Below are positions 20,986 through 31,047 of a DNA stretch of 64,000 nucleotides, one piece after another (position 1 is the stretch's first letter; every line of letters starts with the position of its first letter). The notes beneath the pieces were generated by a model. The model was not told the DNA's origin. It saw only the letters and a list, made by a program, of their open reading frames with translations, and did not search any database. Where the stretch lies: contig JAFKAK010000546.1 in the NCBI GenBank assembly GCA_019914995.1, forward strand, positions 1 to 64,000, in the 5' to 3' direction. This DNA comes from Acanthochlamys bracteata. Its lineage: Eukaryota; Streptophyta; Magnoliopsida; Pandanales; Velloziaceae. Made by a program: the position numbers and the translations under genes.

Positions 20986-21028
20986 GTTATTCCTTTTTGT
21001 TTCAGTTTACTGGTGAGGTGGAGCTTAA
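20986..21028 (+). pseudogene. cox3: cox3 3'-end duplicate, terminal piece
   Basis: The frame reads [13 protein letters not shown] followed by TAA at 21026-21028, with TGA for one tryptophan. It repeats the C-terminus of Cox3 already completed at 19474 and pairs with the 19569-19602 piece across an intron. Confidence 0.75.
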
Positions 21029-21474
21029 TGTTTCGGGAAGAAAATTGTTTAATATCTGAACTTAATATTTTTAAATTTTAACTTAAATTTATTTAGTTTC
21101 TAGGACTTAATACTTATGCAATCCTTTTTATTGGCAGCGCTAAATATCACTATTGTACTATTAATTAATGAATAATCCCTCCCGCATCTGCGTAAAGCAA
21201 ATAAGAACAAAAGGAAGGCAACTGAAATGTTGTCCTTTATCGCTAGCGGGTTACGCTGACGCATAAAGGGGCCACGCCGCCATACGGGCCCCTATTCCCA
21301 TAAGCCTGTATATTTTAAAAAATTTTACTATCTCTCCAAAAATTTTGCCCCTCGATAGCTTAGAATCAATGGCGTTTCCATTAAAATGTTGCTCGGGAAT
21401 TATTTTTAGGTATCTTTTATTCCCAGAGCAGGGGAAGAGAGATAAAACTTCTCTGCTAGATATCTAAAGACACT
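21029..21474. other. spacer with GC cluster
   Basis: No gene seen. A GC-rich block at about 21240-21300 contains gctagcgggttacgctgacg and gggccacgccgcc. Near 21395 a ttttaggtatcttttattccc segment matches the repeat family at 29.6-29.8 kb. Confidence 0.5.
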
Positions 21475-21562
21475 TGAAATTTAAATGTTTAAAAATTTTG
21501 CCTTAGAAAGCAGGAGTTTTAAATAATAAAATTTAGATAGGGTTCAAATCCTTTACACTCTG
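21475..21562 (+). tRNA. trnL: probable tRNA-Leu (TAG), second copy
   Basis: The anticodon region TTTGC-CTTAGAAA-GCAGG, a long AT-rich variable region and the T-arm plus 3' acceptor strand (agggttcaaatcctttacactctgg) match the minus-strand copy at 8800-8909. The 5' acceptor strand is not clearly found, so this may be a 5'-damaged copy. Confidence 0.5.
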
Positions 21563-22145
21563 GATTTTATAGTTTAATCTAGTTATAATTATCGCCTACT
21601 ATGTCTAACTAAGTTATAACAAAATAAAACTATAGAAGAAATATTAGTCAGTTTAAGTTATTACTATTAATATAATAGTATAGTAACAAAGGTATTTTTA
21701 TGCTTTAATTTTAAATTTTTTTTTTGACATTCGAGTAAAACTAGTTAATTTATATATGGTTTTATGTTTTAATTTGTTTTGTTTTAGTGGCAAATTAAAA
21801 TTATAAAATTTTAAGTCTGCGTCTAAGGCCAGCTTAAATGTAAAAATATTTTTATTATTTTTATTGCCGGTTAGAGGACGTATGTCACCTAGCCACGAAA
21901 ATCGTTTTTATGTACCAAGATAAAAATTTTTAGTTATAATAATGATATTTTGCATTGATTACAATAAATGTCCCGTAGGTTAAGCTCCAATGGTTTTGCG
22001 CTAACACGAGCCTACGGATTAAACATTTTATTTTTTTAACAAAGGCAGTAAATAATCAGCCTACGCGTTAAATAAATAAAATTTTATGCTTATTTAATAA
22101 GCTACACTAAATCCTGTTTTATAATGATAAAATTTCTTTAATATC
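21530..22145 (+). repeat. large inverted repeat, arm B
   Basis: This is the complement-matching partner of 8221-8860. Besides the tRNA end it shares ctatagaagaaatatta, the ataataatgatattttgcattg block, and cggattaaacattttattt to cctgtttta near 22012-22120. Differences are frequent, including small GC-cluster insertions (about 21965-22020). Confidence 0.8.
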
Positions 22146-22386
22146 TTAAGAAAAACTTTGCTATCTTATCAAGTTCTCTTTTTCAAAAGCTTATTTTAAA
22201 TCTTGCAATTCTTAAATTACTATTTACTCTGAAAGGAGTAATTTCAATTTTTTCTAATATATTTTCTTTTATTGGTTTTTGTGTATAATAAATTTGGCCG
22301 CTATTTTAAATAAACTGGTAAAGAGAGATATAACAGTTTTATGCTAGTAATATCTATTCTACGGTTTTTAAGAAATTTAGCGGTAT
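22118..22386 (+). repeat. direct repeat, copy 1 (about 270 bp)
   Basis: From ataatgataaaatttctttaa to ttttaagaaatttagcgg the sequence recurs at 28605-28876 with only single-base indels and rare substitutions. It continues directly from inverted repeat arm B, so one composite repeat has three partial copies in the window. Confidence 0.92.
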
Positions 22387-22701
22387 ATTTTTATCTGAGG
22401 AGTACGGAGATAAGTATAAAATAAATAATGAATACTTATTTCAAAAATATAATATATTTGCTGGTTTCATTAAGGATATTTTCAAAAATATTTTCATCTA
22501 AAACTATATTCATAGTCAAATTTAAAAGAGACTAAAAAATTTCTTTATAATAAGTTTACTTATTATAAATAAATTTTAAATTGAATTATATAATAATAAG
22601 TCTCAGCTAATATGGATGATAATTTATACCGAAAGGGGTCGGGGCGCGTCTCCCACACGTCGGGCAAACATAGCTAAACAATTTGATTAATAAAAAAATA
22701 A

Positions 22702-22773
22702 CTGGTAGAAAACAAACTGGATTGTTGCTACTTTGGGAGTAAGATCTTGCTCGTTCGAATCAGGTCTACCAGA
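22702..22773 (+). tRNA. trnP: tRNA-Pro (TGG)
   Basis: An acceptor stem CTGGTAG/CTACCAG, anticodon arm GCTAC-TTTGGGA-GTAAG with anticodon TGG and a T-loop GTTCGAATC are present. The T-stem is imperfect, probably through base errors. Confidence 0.88.
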
Positions 22774-24207
22774 AAATAATTATGAGGCTCTCTACTCCCT
22801 GCTCTCTATTATCTATTCTCTATTCTTTGCTCTATTACACGCAACGCCGCAACTTTGCAACAAATTTTGCATTTTTTTAACTTTTTATAGATTTATAGAA
22901 AATATTTTCAAATTGTGTAAGCGCAGCGTTGAAATAAACGCTTTTACGCATTCTGAAAGGTAAGACGCTATTCCAATAAATTTTATCTCGCGGGCCTTGG
23001 ACTAAAATTTTCACAATTTATTAGTTTACCTCGGGCCTGGGCTTAATTTAAAAGTTCTTATAATTTTTTATACCAAAGCCTTCTGCCCTAATAAAATTTT
23101 TTTTGTTGCGTATTGTTTTGACTGAACCATAATTTGTTAGTTAAATTAAATTTTTGATTTTTATCTACTTTAATGAAAATTATTGTATACTGCCTCGAGT
23201 CTAGAATTTAATATAATATTTTTTTCTTTATTTTTCTCGCTTCGCCGCTTTCGCCTTGCCGTGCCCGCTGTGGCTATGCACGACTACGCTTGCTTTATGG
23301 CGTGTAGTGGCGCAGCCGTGATGCTACTACGCTGCTACGCCACTAAGTAATATTTTGGTTGTAAGTAATTAACGTGCAAAAGTAGAAAATTATCTGGGTC
23401 AGTATTGTTTGGCTACGCTCGCTATACACCCTTTTCAGGTATAACGAAGATTGTTAAATTTATTATATTTAAATATGAATTTAAATTGAAACTTATTATA
23501 TTCTTATCTTTTTAGCATCGGGGATCGCTTCTTATGGTACCTGCATGCCAGCCGCGTGCGTTGCGAAAGCAGCGACGACTGTATGATATTAAAAATTTCA
23601 ATAAAAGATTAAGAAAAAATAAAAATTTTAAGGCTATTCCTTCAATATAAAAATTATTTTCAAATTTTAATAAAATTTTAGTACATAGTATTATGAGACA
23701 GGGTGTGCATAGGTGTGCTCAGTGCCTTAACTTTATTAATTGATTGAGCGTGTGATGGTCTTATAATTTTTTTTTCTTCGGTTCTGCTACGCCCGCGTGT
23801 CCTTGCGATTGCTTTCCCGCGGATACACACAGGCAAGAAACAACACCACTAGATTTAATATTTATTAGCATTTATTTGTATAAATTGTTTTATTTCGTTC
23901 TTATTATCTCTCGATAAACGACAATAATAGCCAAACGCTTTCTTTAAATTTTTAGTAAATAGCCTTAGATCCTTATAAATTTAACTAAATTTTTATTAAT
24001 GCTTAAATACAACGTCCCGTTGCTCTACCATCGTGGAAAGCAAAGCAGGTAAAAAATTGTTTTTATGTCTTTATTTACACTCTGCCGGTTACACAAATGT
24101 GACTACCACGACCGGTGACGGGCACAAGTTTAATTTATTACAGTACTTATGCTTAAATCTATATTTTTGACATATTGGTATTGAAAAATTGAAGGATTTT
24201 ACTCATT
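22774..24207. other. 1.4-kb spacer with GC clusters
   Basis: No gene seen. Strong GC clusters lie at 23233-23345 (many gctacgc and cgccac units), 23405-23430, 23535-23585 and 23780-23835. The rest is AT-rich with poly-T/poly-A runs. Confidence 0.5.
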
Positions 24208-24816
24208 ATGAATAATTTTTAATAGATTTTATTTCTTTGTTTGCAATATTGTCAAGTGTCCTTGTGATTACGTCTAAAAATCCTGTAATTGCGGTAATAT
24301 TCTTAATTTCTCTATTTATTAATACAGCTGTTTATTTAATATTATTAGATATAGGATTTTATAGGTATTTCTTATATTATTATTTACATCGGTGCTATTA
24401 CAGTTTTATTTTTATTCATTATAATGATGATTGATATCAGATTGGTGGATATTTTAGAAACTGGCCGAGATTATACTAAAAATATCCCTTTAGCTTTAAT
24501 AGTGGCTTCTTTATTTGTTTTTGAAATATTTTCTATTATCCCTTTCAGTCCCAATAATGCTTCTTTATTTGATTTCATTTTAGATTTAACATACAGCTTT
24601 AAACATTTGTTAATCACTAACGGTTCTAGTTCTATTGAAGTTTCCTGTTGTTAATATGATTTTTTTATTCTCCGGATTTCATAATAAGTGGATTTACCCA
24701 AATTCAGATTTTAGGTAAAGCTTTATATACTTACGGGGGCAGTGTGGTTAATAATAAGTGGTTTAATCTTATTATTATCTATGGTTTTCAGCAATATTTA
24801 TAACAAAATTTGATAG
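24208..24816 (+). CDS. nad6: NADH dehydrogenase subunit 6
   Basis: Nad6 is a membrane subunit of complex I. From ATG 24208 the protein reads FLIDFISLFAILSSVLVIT, then KNPVIAVIFLISLFINTAVY, LILLDIGF, an IIYIGAITVLFLFIIMMID block (shift at about 24360), and a C-terminal YTYGAVWLIISGLILLLSMV ending in TAG at 24814-24816. The order KNPV, YIGAI-LFLF and LYTYGA is diagnostic. Shifts occur near 24218, 24362, 24650 and 24715. No intron is present. The length of about 200 codons fits the family. Confidence 0.93.
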
Positions 24817-25449
24817 CTCCAGTAATTAGTCTAAGTACTTTATCGCCTTAGTCAGTTAAATATAAATTTTAAGGTAATTAAAAATTTTTAATTAAAAGAC
24901 CAAAAATTTTTCATTACTGATCATAGGGCCTTGTCTTTGATATCTAATTATCTTGTGCTTTCCTTAAATAGCGAACGGTTTAGGAATAGAAAAAAATTTA
25001 AAATTTTTTTTAATACTGGCGCCTTGAGTTTAGTATTATATGCTATGATAGTTGATACAATAGAAATTGAAATATTTTTAGATTTTTCTTAACTTTTTCT
25101 ATTTTAGGTTTAACTACAACTACTTAAGTAAAATTGAAAAAAAAAAAAATTGCCCATTACGCTGATATAGCTTGGTTATACCTCGATGCAAAATTTATTG
25201 ATGAAAATACTACCCACTACGTGCCCGACGGAAAAAAAATTTTTAGCTTTGGTGTACGGCCCCTCATATTTTACATGCCAGATTAAAATATTTTCAAAGC
25301 TTGGATATTTAAAAGGGACAGATAATAAAACTAAGTAATATAATTTTGTTATCACGTAATCTGTTTACTGCCCACCTTACAAAACTATATAATAAAAAAA
25401 TTCTAATAAGGAGATTTAAACACTACTGTAAAATTTATTAAATTTTAAC
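24817..25449. other. spacer between nad6 and atp9
   Basis: No conserved gene. A plus-strand stretch at 24990-25090 (KNFLILLT, AFSLVLYAMIVDTIEIEIF) has a coding look but no recognisable family. Confidence 0.4.
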
Positions 25450-25670
25450 ATGTTAGTAGCAGCAAAATATATAGAGACAGGATTAGCTTGTTCAGGATTA
25501 ATCAGAGCCGGAATAGGAATTGGTTTAATTTTTTCATCTTTAATCGCATCTACAGCTAGAAACCCTCAGGTTCGAGGTCAATTATTCACATTTGCAATTC
25601 TTGATTCGCTCTTGCCGAAAGCCACTGGGCTTTTTCTCTCATGATCTCTTTCTTAGTTCTTTACTCATAA
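25450..25670 (+). CDS. atp9: ATP synthase subunit 9 (c-ring proteolipid)
   Basis: Subunit c forms the proton-carrying ring of the ATP synthase. MLVAAKYIETGLACSGL, the glycine-rich first helix (AGIGIGLIFSSL) and the RNPQVRGQLFTFAIL loop are intact in one frame. A one-base change near 25602 is needed to restore the second helix, FALxEATGLFSLMISFLVLYS with the proton-binding glutamate, ending at TAA 25668-25670. The 73-74 codon length is standard. Glycines of the usual GxGxGxG helix motif are partly replaced by serine and cysteine (ACSGL, IFSSLIAS). Confidence 0.95.
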
Positions 25671-25954
25671 TAAATAAAAATTTATTTGCAAATAATTTTA
25701 CATTTAACCCCCTCCCAGTTAAAAAAGATATAATTTTAATTTTATAAAAAGATTATATTTTTCTTCATCTGAAATTTTTAGTTTAAAAGATCCTAATACT
25801 AATTTAATTCGCTTAATTTGCACTGCTTGCCTTGATCCTAAATGTCCTTTTCTTATTTACAACTATAAGTCAACTATTGTTTTACACTAATAATAAAATG
25901 TGTCCCCTGGATCTTTACTATTATTTCAAAATCTAATAAACAAATATTTTCTGA

Positions 25955-26557
25955 ACCTAATTTACAGCGAACTAAAATAACCTTATATGCAGTAAATAAA
26001 TCAGGAATTTATTGTTGAATCAATAAAAAAACGAAACTTCTATATCGGAAGTGCTAAAAAATTAAATAACCGGATAAATGATTACTTTCAAAAAGCCTAT
26101 TTATTAAAAAAAAATTTAATAATTGTTAAAGCTATAAAAAATATGGCTTGAAAACTTTAATTTAGTAATACTAGAAATCCTACCAGACTTGGATGCAAAA
26201 ATTTTATTAGAAAGAGAACAATACTGGATAAACTTATTAAAACCAATTTACAATATTTTAACAATAGCTGGAAATTCTTTAGGTTTACACACTGAAGAAA
26301 CTAAAGAGTTAATGAGATTAAAAGCATTGGGTAGAAAACATACAGATGAAGTTAAAAACCTTATGAGTGAATCTCGTAAAGGTGAAAACAGCGTATGGTA
26401 TGGAAAGAAATTATCTGAGGAAACTAAATTAAAAATTAGTATTGTAGCTTCAAATCGAACAAAAGATTCAAATCCAGGATTTAAACTTGAAATATTGGAT
26501 TTAGAATTAAACAAAACATTTATATTTAAATCAATTAGAAAGCCTCTAGAGAGCTAA
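25955..26557 (+). CDS. GIY-YIG endonuclease downstream of atp9
   Basis: The catalytic domain starts with NKSGIYCWINKKT and LYIGSAKKL at about 26000-26065, continues through KYGLKNFNLVILEIL, and has the conserved LEREQYWINLLKPIYNIL at about 26205-26260. A DNA-binding tail with repeated NUMOD3-like units follows (HTEETKELM, GRKHTDEVKNLMSESRKGE, WYGKKLSEETKLKIS) and ends at TAG 26555-26557. Shifts occur near 26070 and 26150, while the last 120 codons are clean. It lies 280 bases after the atp9 stop with no later atp9 exon, so it appears free-standing. It could be a remnant of an intron or an invading gene. Confidence 0.85.
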
Positions 26558-26959
26558 ATGTAAGCTATGCTCGTTTGCAATATTAAAAAAATAAAGAAAA
26601 TAAAACTGTATAAAAAAAGATATATAATAAAAATAATAGAAGAATAATATAACATTAAAAAATATAACTAATTGTTTAATTCTTTTTTTGTATTCTATAA
26701 AAATTTTGATTATAATTTAAGCGAAACCTTTCTTTTATACCCTATTTTTGAGTTTCAGGCTACGCCACTAAAAAACTTTTTTTACAAAGGTATTAGCTAA
26801 ATACTTACTTCTTATTGATTTATAGTATATACCATTGAATAAAAAATTGAACATAACTTTATTTGCAATTCAAGTGTACACTCTCCAACATTTTCAACTA
26901 CATCGACTATTTTAATATTAAAAATAAAAATTTCTTTCGTAATTTTTCTACCAACCCAG

Positions 26960-27245
26960 TTTTATTTGCAAAAAGCCGGTCCGTGTTTTTAAAACATATG
27001 ATTTAAAAGAAGTTCCTGGGTTCTTGGCTACAGTAAATATTCGCCAACTTGTTGAAGGCTTCTGAGAAGAAGTTATGGATAAATTGACCGATACTCAATA
27101 TGTTATTTTTTTATGTGTCAAGTTGAATATACTGACGGTAAATATTTAACTATTGATCGAGTTCATAGATTAATTAAAGAAGACAAAGAAGCTATTATTG
27201 AAAATTTAGAATGAGATTATATTGATAAGAATGAATATAAGATAT
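26960..27245 (+). pseudogene. dpo: fragment of plasmid-type DNA polymerase (N-terminal part)
   Basis: Across three shifts the bases encode VFKTYDLKEVPGFLATVN, RQLVEGFWEEVMDKLTDTQY, VIFL, VEYTDGKYLTIDRVHRLIK and ENLEWDYIDKNEYK. These align with the minus-strand polymerase near 7700-7870 (NSYVIFLFKVEYQDG and FDQVHRA). Only this N-terminal segment is present; exonuclease and polymerase motifs are missing. A tRNA-like element follows 270 bases on, in the same relative order and orientation as next to the longer copy. Confidence 0.75.
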
Positions 27246-27516
27246 TGTGAAAAAATATTCAATATTCAATACAAATTTTCTGGGTAGCTTACCAATTTTT
27301 CGGTATGGAAGGCAAGGGGTCGAAAGGTTAAAACCTTTAAGGAATTTAGAGTGTAGCATACGCACTTAGTTTAAATAGTATGGGTGTTAGCACAGCACCA
27401 ATTTTGTTGCTGCATACGCGAGAAGGTAGTCACTCGTTAAACCATGATTACTAAGTCTACTGGGTTAAAAGAAAAGCTAACTATAAACATGTAAAAAATA
27501 AATGATAAATAAAAAC

Positions 27517-27598
27517 GAACTTTTAGTTTAACTTGAAAATGTTATTTATGGAATACCCAGCATAAATAAAGAAACAGGTTCAATTCCTGTGAGGCTTA
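27517..27598 (+). tRNA. tRNA-like gene next to polymerase fragment, copy B
   Basis: The T-arm ACAGG-TTCAATT-CCTGT and 3' acceptor GAGGCTT match the minus-strand copy at 5021-5098, as does the D-arm-like TAGTTTAAC. The central hairpin is TTATTTATG paired with CATAAATAA around a ten-base loop GAATACCCAG. Compared with copy A, the four outer pairs have changed from CTAC/GTAG to TTAT/ATAA and still pair. The acceptor stem is weaker here (GAACTTT). Confidence 0.6.
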
Positions 27599-28018
27599 TC
27601 TAAAAATTATAGAGTTCTGGCTGTTGCCAAGCCCATAAGGTGTGTGTCGCCAATATTGAGGGGAATGAAATCCAAAAATAAAAATTTTCTTACTTGTGAA
27701 GCTACCAAAATTTAAGAATAATATTACGTATAAACAAATTTTTTTAAGAAAAGGAATAAGTAATAAAGATAGAAAAGAATAAGTGAGAATAAGGATAGAA
27801 TAAGAATAAAGGAATAAAAAATAAGAATAGAAAAAAGTAAAGGTTTTAATTAAAGATATTGGTTCAAATCTAATAAAACTTACAAAATAAAAAATTTTTT
27901 CAACAACGTTAAATTTTTTTTCTTTACAGGTTTTTAGTTTAACAGGTTAAAACCTTAAATTAAAACTAGTTTGTAGCGTATTACCGAATCTTGGGGTAGT
28001 TTATTACACTGTGACTTA
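27599..28018. other. spacer, no gene seen
   Basis: Purine-rich runs of aagaata/gaataag type at 27715-27840. A short segment near 27926-27962 (tttttagtttaacaggtta) resembles a tRNA 5' half but has no T-arm. Confidence 0.4.
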
Positions 28019-28040
28019 GCATTTGCATTTGCATTTGCAT
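28019..28040. repeat. six-base microsatellite
   Basis: The unit gcattt occurs three times plus a partial fourth. Confidence 0.9.
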
Positions 28041-28089
28041 AACCCTTTGTAATAAATTATTTTTTCATCTTAGTATAAGATATTACTCT

Positions 28090-28600
28090 TTTATGGAAGT
28101 TCCTCATTTAATTTCAGTGTGTCAAATAAGTATTTGAGACATTCATCAGACCAATCACTCTACATTACAAACGAATCAATCTATTTGTGTTGCGTCTTTC
28201 TGCAATCAATGTCTATTATGGCTTATAAGCTAACTGTGTGTTAGTTACAAAAAATTTTGTGGAGCTAAGGATATCCTTTAATTCGCCGAAAAAAATTGTT
28301 TTTAAATGGTAGGCCTCAATCTTCGGTGTATCTAAACTTAGGGAATTTACTTACATTGTTGCTATTCTATAAGTCATCTAGAATAGTTAAGAAGTGAATG
28401 ATAATATGAGGATTGTTTGGTCAGCGTTTGCCGACCTGAAAGGCGCATTTTCCAATAGTTTGATATCTGTTTAGCTACCTAATAGCTATTCAGTTTTATT
28501 TCTGTTTAGTATTATTAGTTATTACTACTCCAGAATTTTGAAAAACATTGATGTACAACTTTTAGTCCTAATTACACAAAAATAAGTAGTAATGGGGCAT
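28090..28600. other. unassigned segment with ends resembling 50963-51180
   Basis: It begins tggaagttcctcatttaattt and ends aacattgatgtacaac. Both ends resemble the ends of a shorter segment in the spacer after nad5 (tggaagttccttatttaattt and aacattcttgtacaac). The interiors differ. No coding frame or known RNA is recognised. Confidence 0.35.
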
Positions 28601-28604
28601 TAAA

Positions 28605-28876
28605 TAATTTTATAATGATAAAATTTTCTTTAATATCTTAAGAAAAAACTTTTGCTATCTTATCAAAGTTCTCTTTTTCAAAGCTTATTTAAATCTTTTG
28701 CAATTCTTAAATTACTATTTACTCTGAAAAGAGTAATTTCAATTTTTCTAATATATTTTCTTTTATTGGTTTGCGTATAATAAATTTGCCGCTATTTTAA
28801 ATAAACTGGTAAAGAGAGATATAACAGTTTTATGCTAGTAATATCTATTCTACGGTTTTTAAGAAATTTAGTGGTG
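28605..28876 (+). repeat. direct repeat, copy 2 (about 270 bp)
   Basis: Near-identical to 22118-22386 with differences mainly in homopolymer length. The flanks diverge abruptly on both sides. Confidence 0.92.
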
Positions 28877-28884
28877 TAGGTAGA

Positions 28885-29350
28885 TTTGAAATTTACTGAC
28901 GTATGCTTTAGTAGTTTTTGAAATACTCGCCGGTATTACAATGTTAACCACTCTATTTGAATATAGCAGTAGTCATATCTCGGATACTTTGGATAATTCT
29001 CAATTTTATAAAATTATTTATTTCCTGTTGGGGAGTCTATTTCGAGGTCTTATTGGACTAGTGAAATAGATTTAATTTTTATATTATTTAGGTTTACCGT
29101 AAAATTAGAAATATATTTTCGGTGATTTATCAGGTGACATTCTTCCGGAACCTCAAACTTTTTTCTAACTACAAAAATTTTTATGATTCTGCACAAAATT
29201 CCGAGGCGTTACATACGCCAGAAACCTCTATATGGTTCGATTATAAATGAGACATAATTGGTGCTGGGGTTGCAGTTATTGGGATAATTGTTGGAGGTTA
29301 TTTTAGGTGTCCGGCGGTGCACTGCCTACGGATTCTGCTTTAGGTTTCCC
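28885..29350 (+). CDS. hypothetical membrane ORF after direct repeat (frameshifted)
   Basis: Readable blocks are VVFEILAGITMLTTLFEYS, DTLDNSQFYKIIYFLLGS and LFRGLIGLVK near 28910-29068, then SEALHTPETSIWFDY and a helix IIGAGVAVIGIIVGGYF near 29195-29305. Two or three hydrophobic segments suggest a membrane protein. I do not recognise it. Its place after a repeat shared with the region upstream of dpo suggests plasmid origin. Confidence 0.35.
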
Positions 29351-30354
29351 CACTGTTTTTAATTTGTAAAGGTGTTTAGAGATTTGTTTGTGTTAATTTA
29401 GCTTATATAACAAGTATATAAAAAAACAAAAAAAAACAAAAACGGGGGAAAATTTTTACAGAAAAAATTTTACAATCGAAAAAAAATTTGTTGCGAAAAA
29501 ATTAGCACCAAAAAATTGTTATCTCTCGGAAAATTTATTAAGCATCCAGTATGTATCTCGCCACGCCCAGCCACCGTCCACATCCTGTTTTCTAATAACC
29601 TATCACTATTTTTTCAGGTATCTTTATCTCAGTCAAAAATTTTAATCATAAACAAAAATTTTTTCATCTAAATAATTGTTTGAGAAATTTTTTAGGTATC
29701 TTTTATATCCAGTAAAAATTTTAATCATAAATAAAAATTTTCATGTTCGGGTGTATCCGTCGCTAATTTTTTAGGTATCTTTTATATCCAGCCAAAATTT
29801 TTAAAGAAAAAATAAATCGAACAAGGCCATGCAGCACAGTCCCGATTTATTTTGGAGAAAAATCTATTTAAAAGAACCTATAAATTTGAAAATCGTAAAG
29901 ACATAATCACGGGGCAGGTTCGTAGAGTTTTCATTTATTTAAGATTTAAAAATAAATGGTTTTATTTATGTAAATAGTATTTCACGATTAGTAAAAACAA
30001 TTTTTAATCTTACTGGTTTAATACCCAGGCATCATATTTAAATTTTCTAAAGGACTTGTAATTTTACAGGAAAAATAATACTTTATCGTGGATTGATGCT
30101 GTATTTGGGTACGACTCCCAACATATCTCTAACTAACAAACATAAAAATTTTTACTATTAAAAACAAACATAAATATTTTTGGATTCTTTTAAAGATTTT
30201 TCTCTCAGAATAAATCAGGACTTAATTTTCGATTTTATCTTCTTTTAAAATTTTTATTTATGATTAAAATTTCTAGCTTTCATTTGTTCCCCCGACGTAA
30301 GTGAGTGCTTTAGTAACCTCTACCACCTCATTTCTGGCGGGGGTGATTTCAAGT
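29351..30354. other. spacer with dispersed repeat
   Basis: No gene seen. At about 29615-29800 the segment ttttaggtatcttttatatccag plus aaaattttaatcataaa occurs three times with about 80-base spacing; related bases are at 21395. Confidence 0.6.
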
Positions 30355-30361
30355 TATAATA

Positions 30362-30505
30362 GGGCTTTTTTCCAGTACCTTTTAATATGAATAGCTAATT
30401 TTAAAATGTACTTTACATAAAAAAAAAAAAAAAACTTCTTTATTTTTTCCAGTACCTTTTTAATATAAATAGCTAATTTGAAAAAATGTACTTTAAATAA
30501 TTTTA
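30362..30505. repeat. tandem repeat, about 75-bp unit
   Basis: The unit tttttccagtaccttttaat through aatagctaatttt and aatgtactttA occurs at 30365-30420 and again at 30443-30498, separated by a 16-A run. Confidence 0.9.
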
Positions 30506-30795
30506 TGAGAGAATATAAGGTTAAATGATACAGCAAGTAAAATAAAGCAGTAAAACTATAGAAAAAAGGAGTGTAATAAGGATTTATTCTATTTTACTTA
30601 TTACTCATTACTCAGGATAGCGAGTCTTAAAACGTTCATATTAATTGATTATATAAAATGAATTTTTAAATATGTAGATAAGTCAAATTTATTATTTATT
30701 ATATTATTAATATTAGGAATGTTATTTTAATTATCTTTTCTTCATTTTTTCTATTTAAAGTTAAAATTTCTACTCTACCTTCAACTGATTCTATA

Positions 30796-31047
30796 TCAAA
30801 AAAAATTATAATTTTTAGAGTCAATATTACTTAATTTACCACTAAAATCAATTAATAATTTTTCAATTTTAATTTGAGTATCATTATTAATTTTATTATT
30901 TTGTAAAATCCATTTAATTTTTATACAATAAGTATTTATCTCAATAAGACTTATATCCTCATCTTTACCTTTTTCTTTTTCTTGCGCAATCGAGTCAATT
31001 GAAATATTACCCTTTTTTCCTTTTTCAATTGAAAAATTATCCTTCAA
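30796..31047 (-). CDS. hypothetical lysine/isoleucine-rich ORF
   Basis: An 83-codon frame on the minus strand, KDNFSIEKGKKGNIS, KEKGKDEDISLIEINTY and LLIDFSGKLSNIDSKN, with a balanced soluble composition. No family is recognised and no conserved neighbour supports it. Confidence 0.3.
   Translation of the reverse strand: MKDNFSIEKGKKGNISIDSIAQEKEKGKDEDISLIEINTYCIKIKWILQNNKINNDTQIKIEKLLIDFSGKLSNIDSKNYNFF

Noticed and set aside
26248-26514. Minus-strand ORF of 88 codons
   Set aside because: It is the complement of the clean GIY-YIG C-terminal domain.
27926-27980. Possible tRNA beginning ggtttttagtttaacagg
   Set aside because: There is no T-arm or 3' acceptor strand at the right distance.
28090-28600. 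RNase P RNA (rnpB)
   Set aside because: The ggaagt-like start is suggestive but the second conserved region (acagaaa type) is not present.
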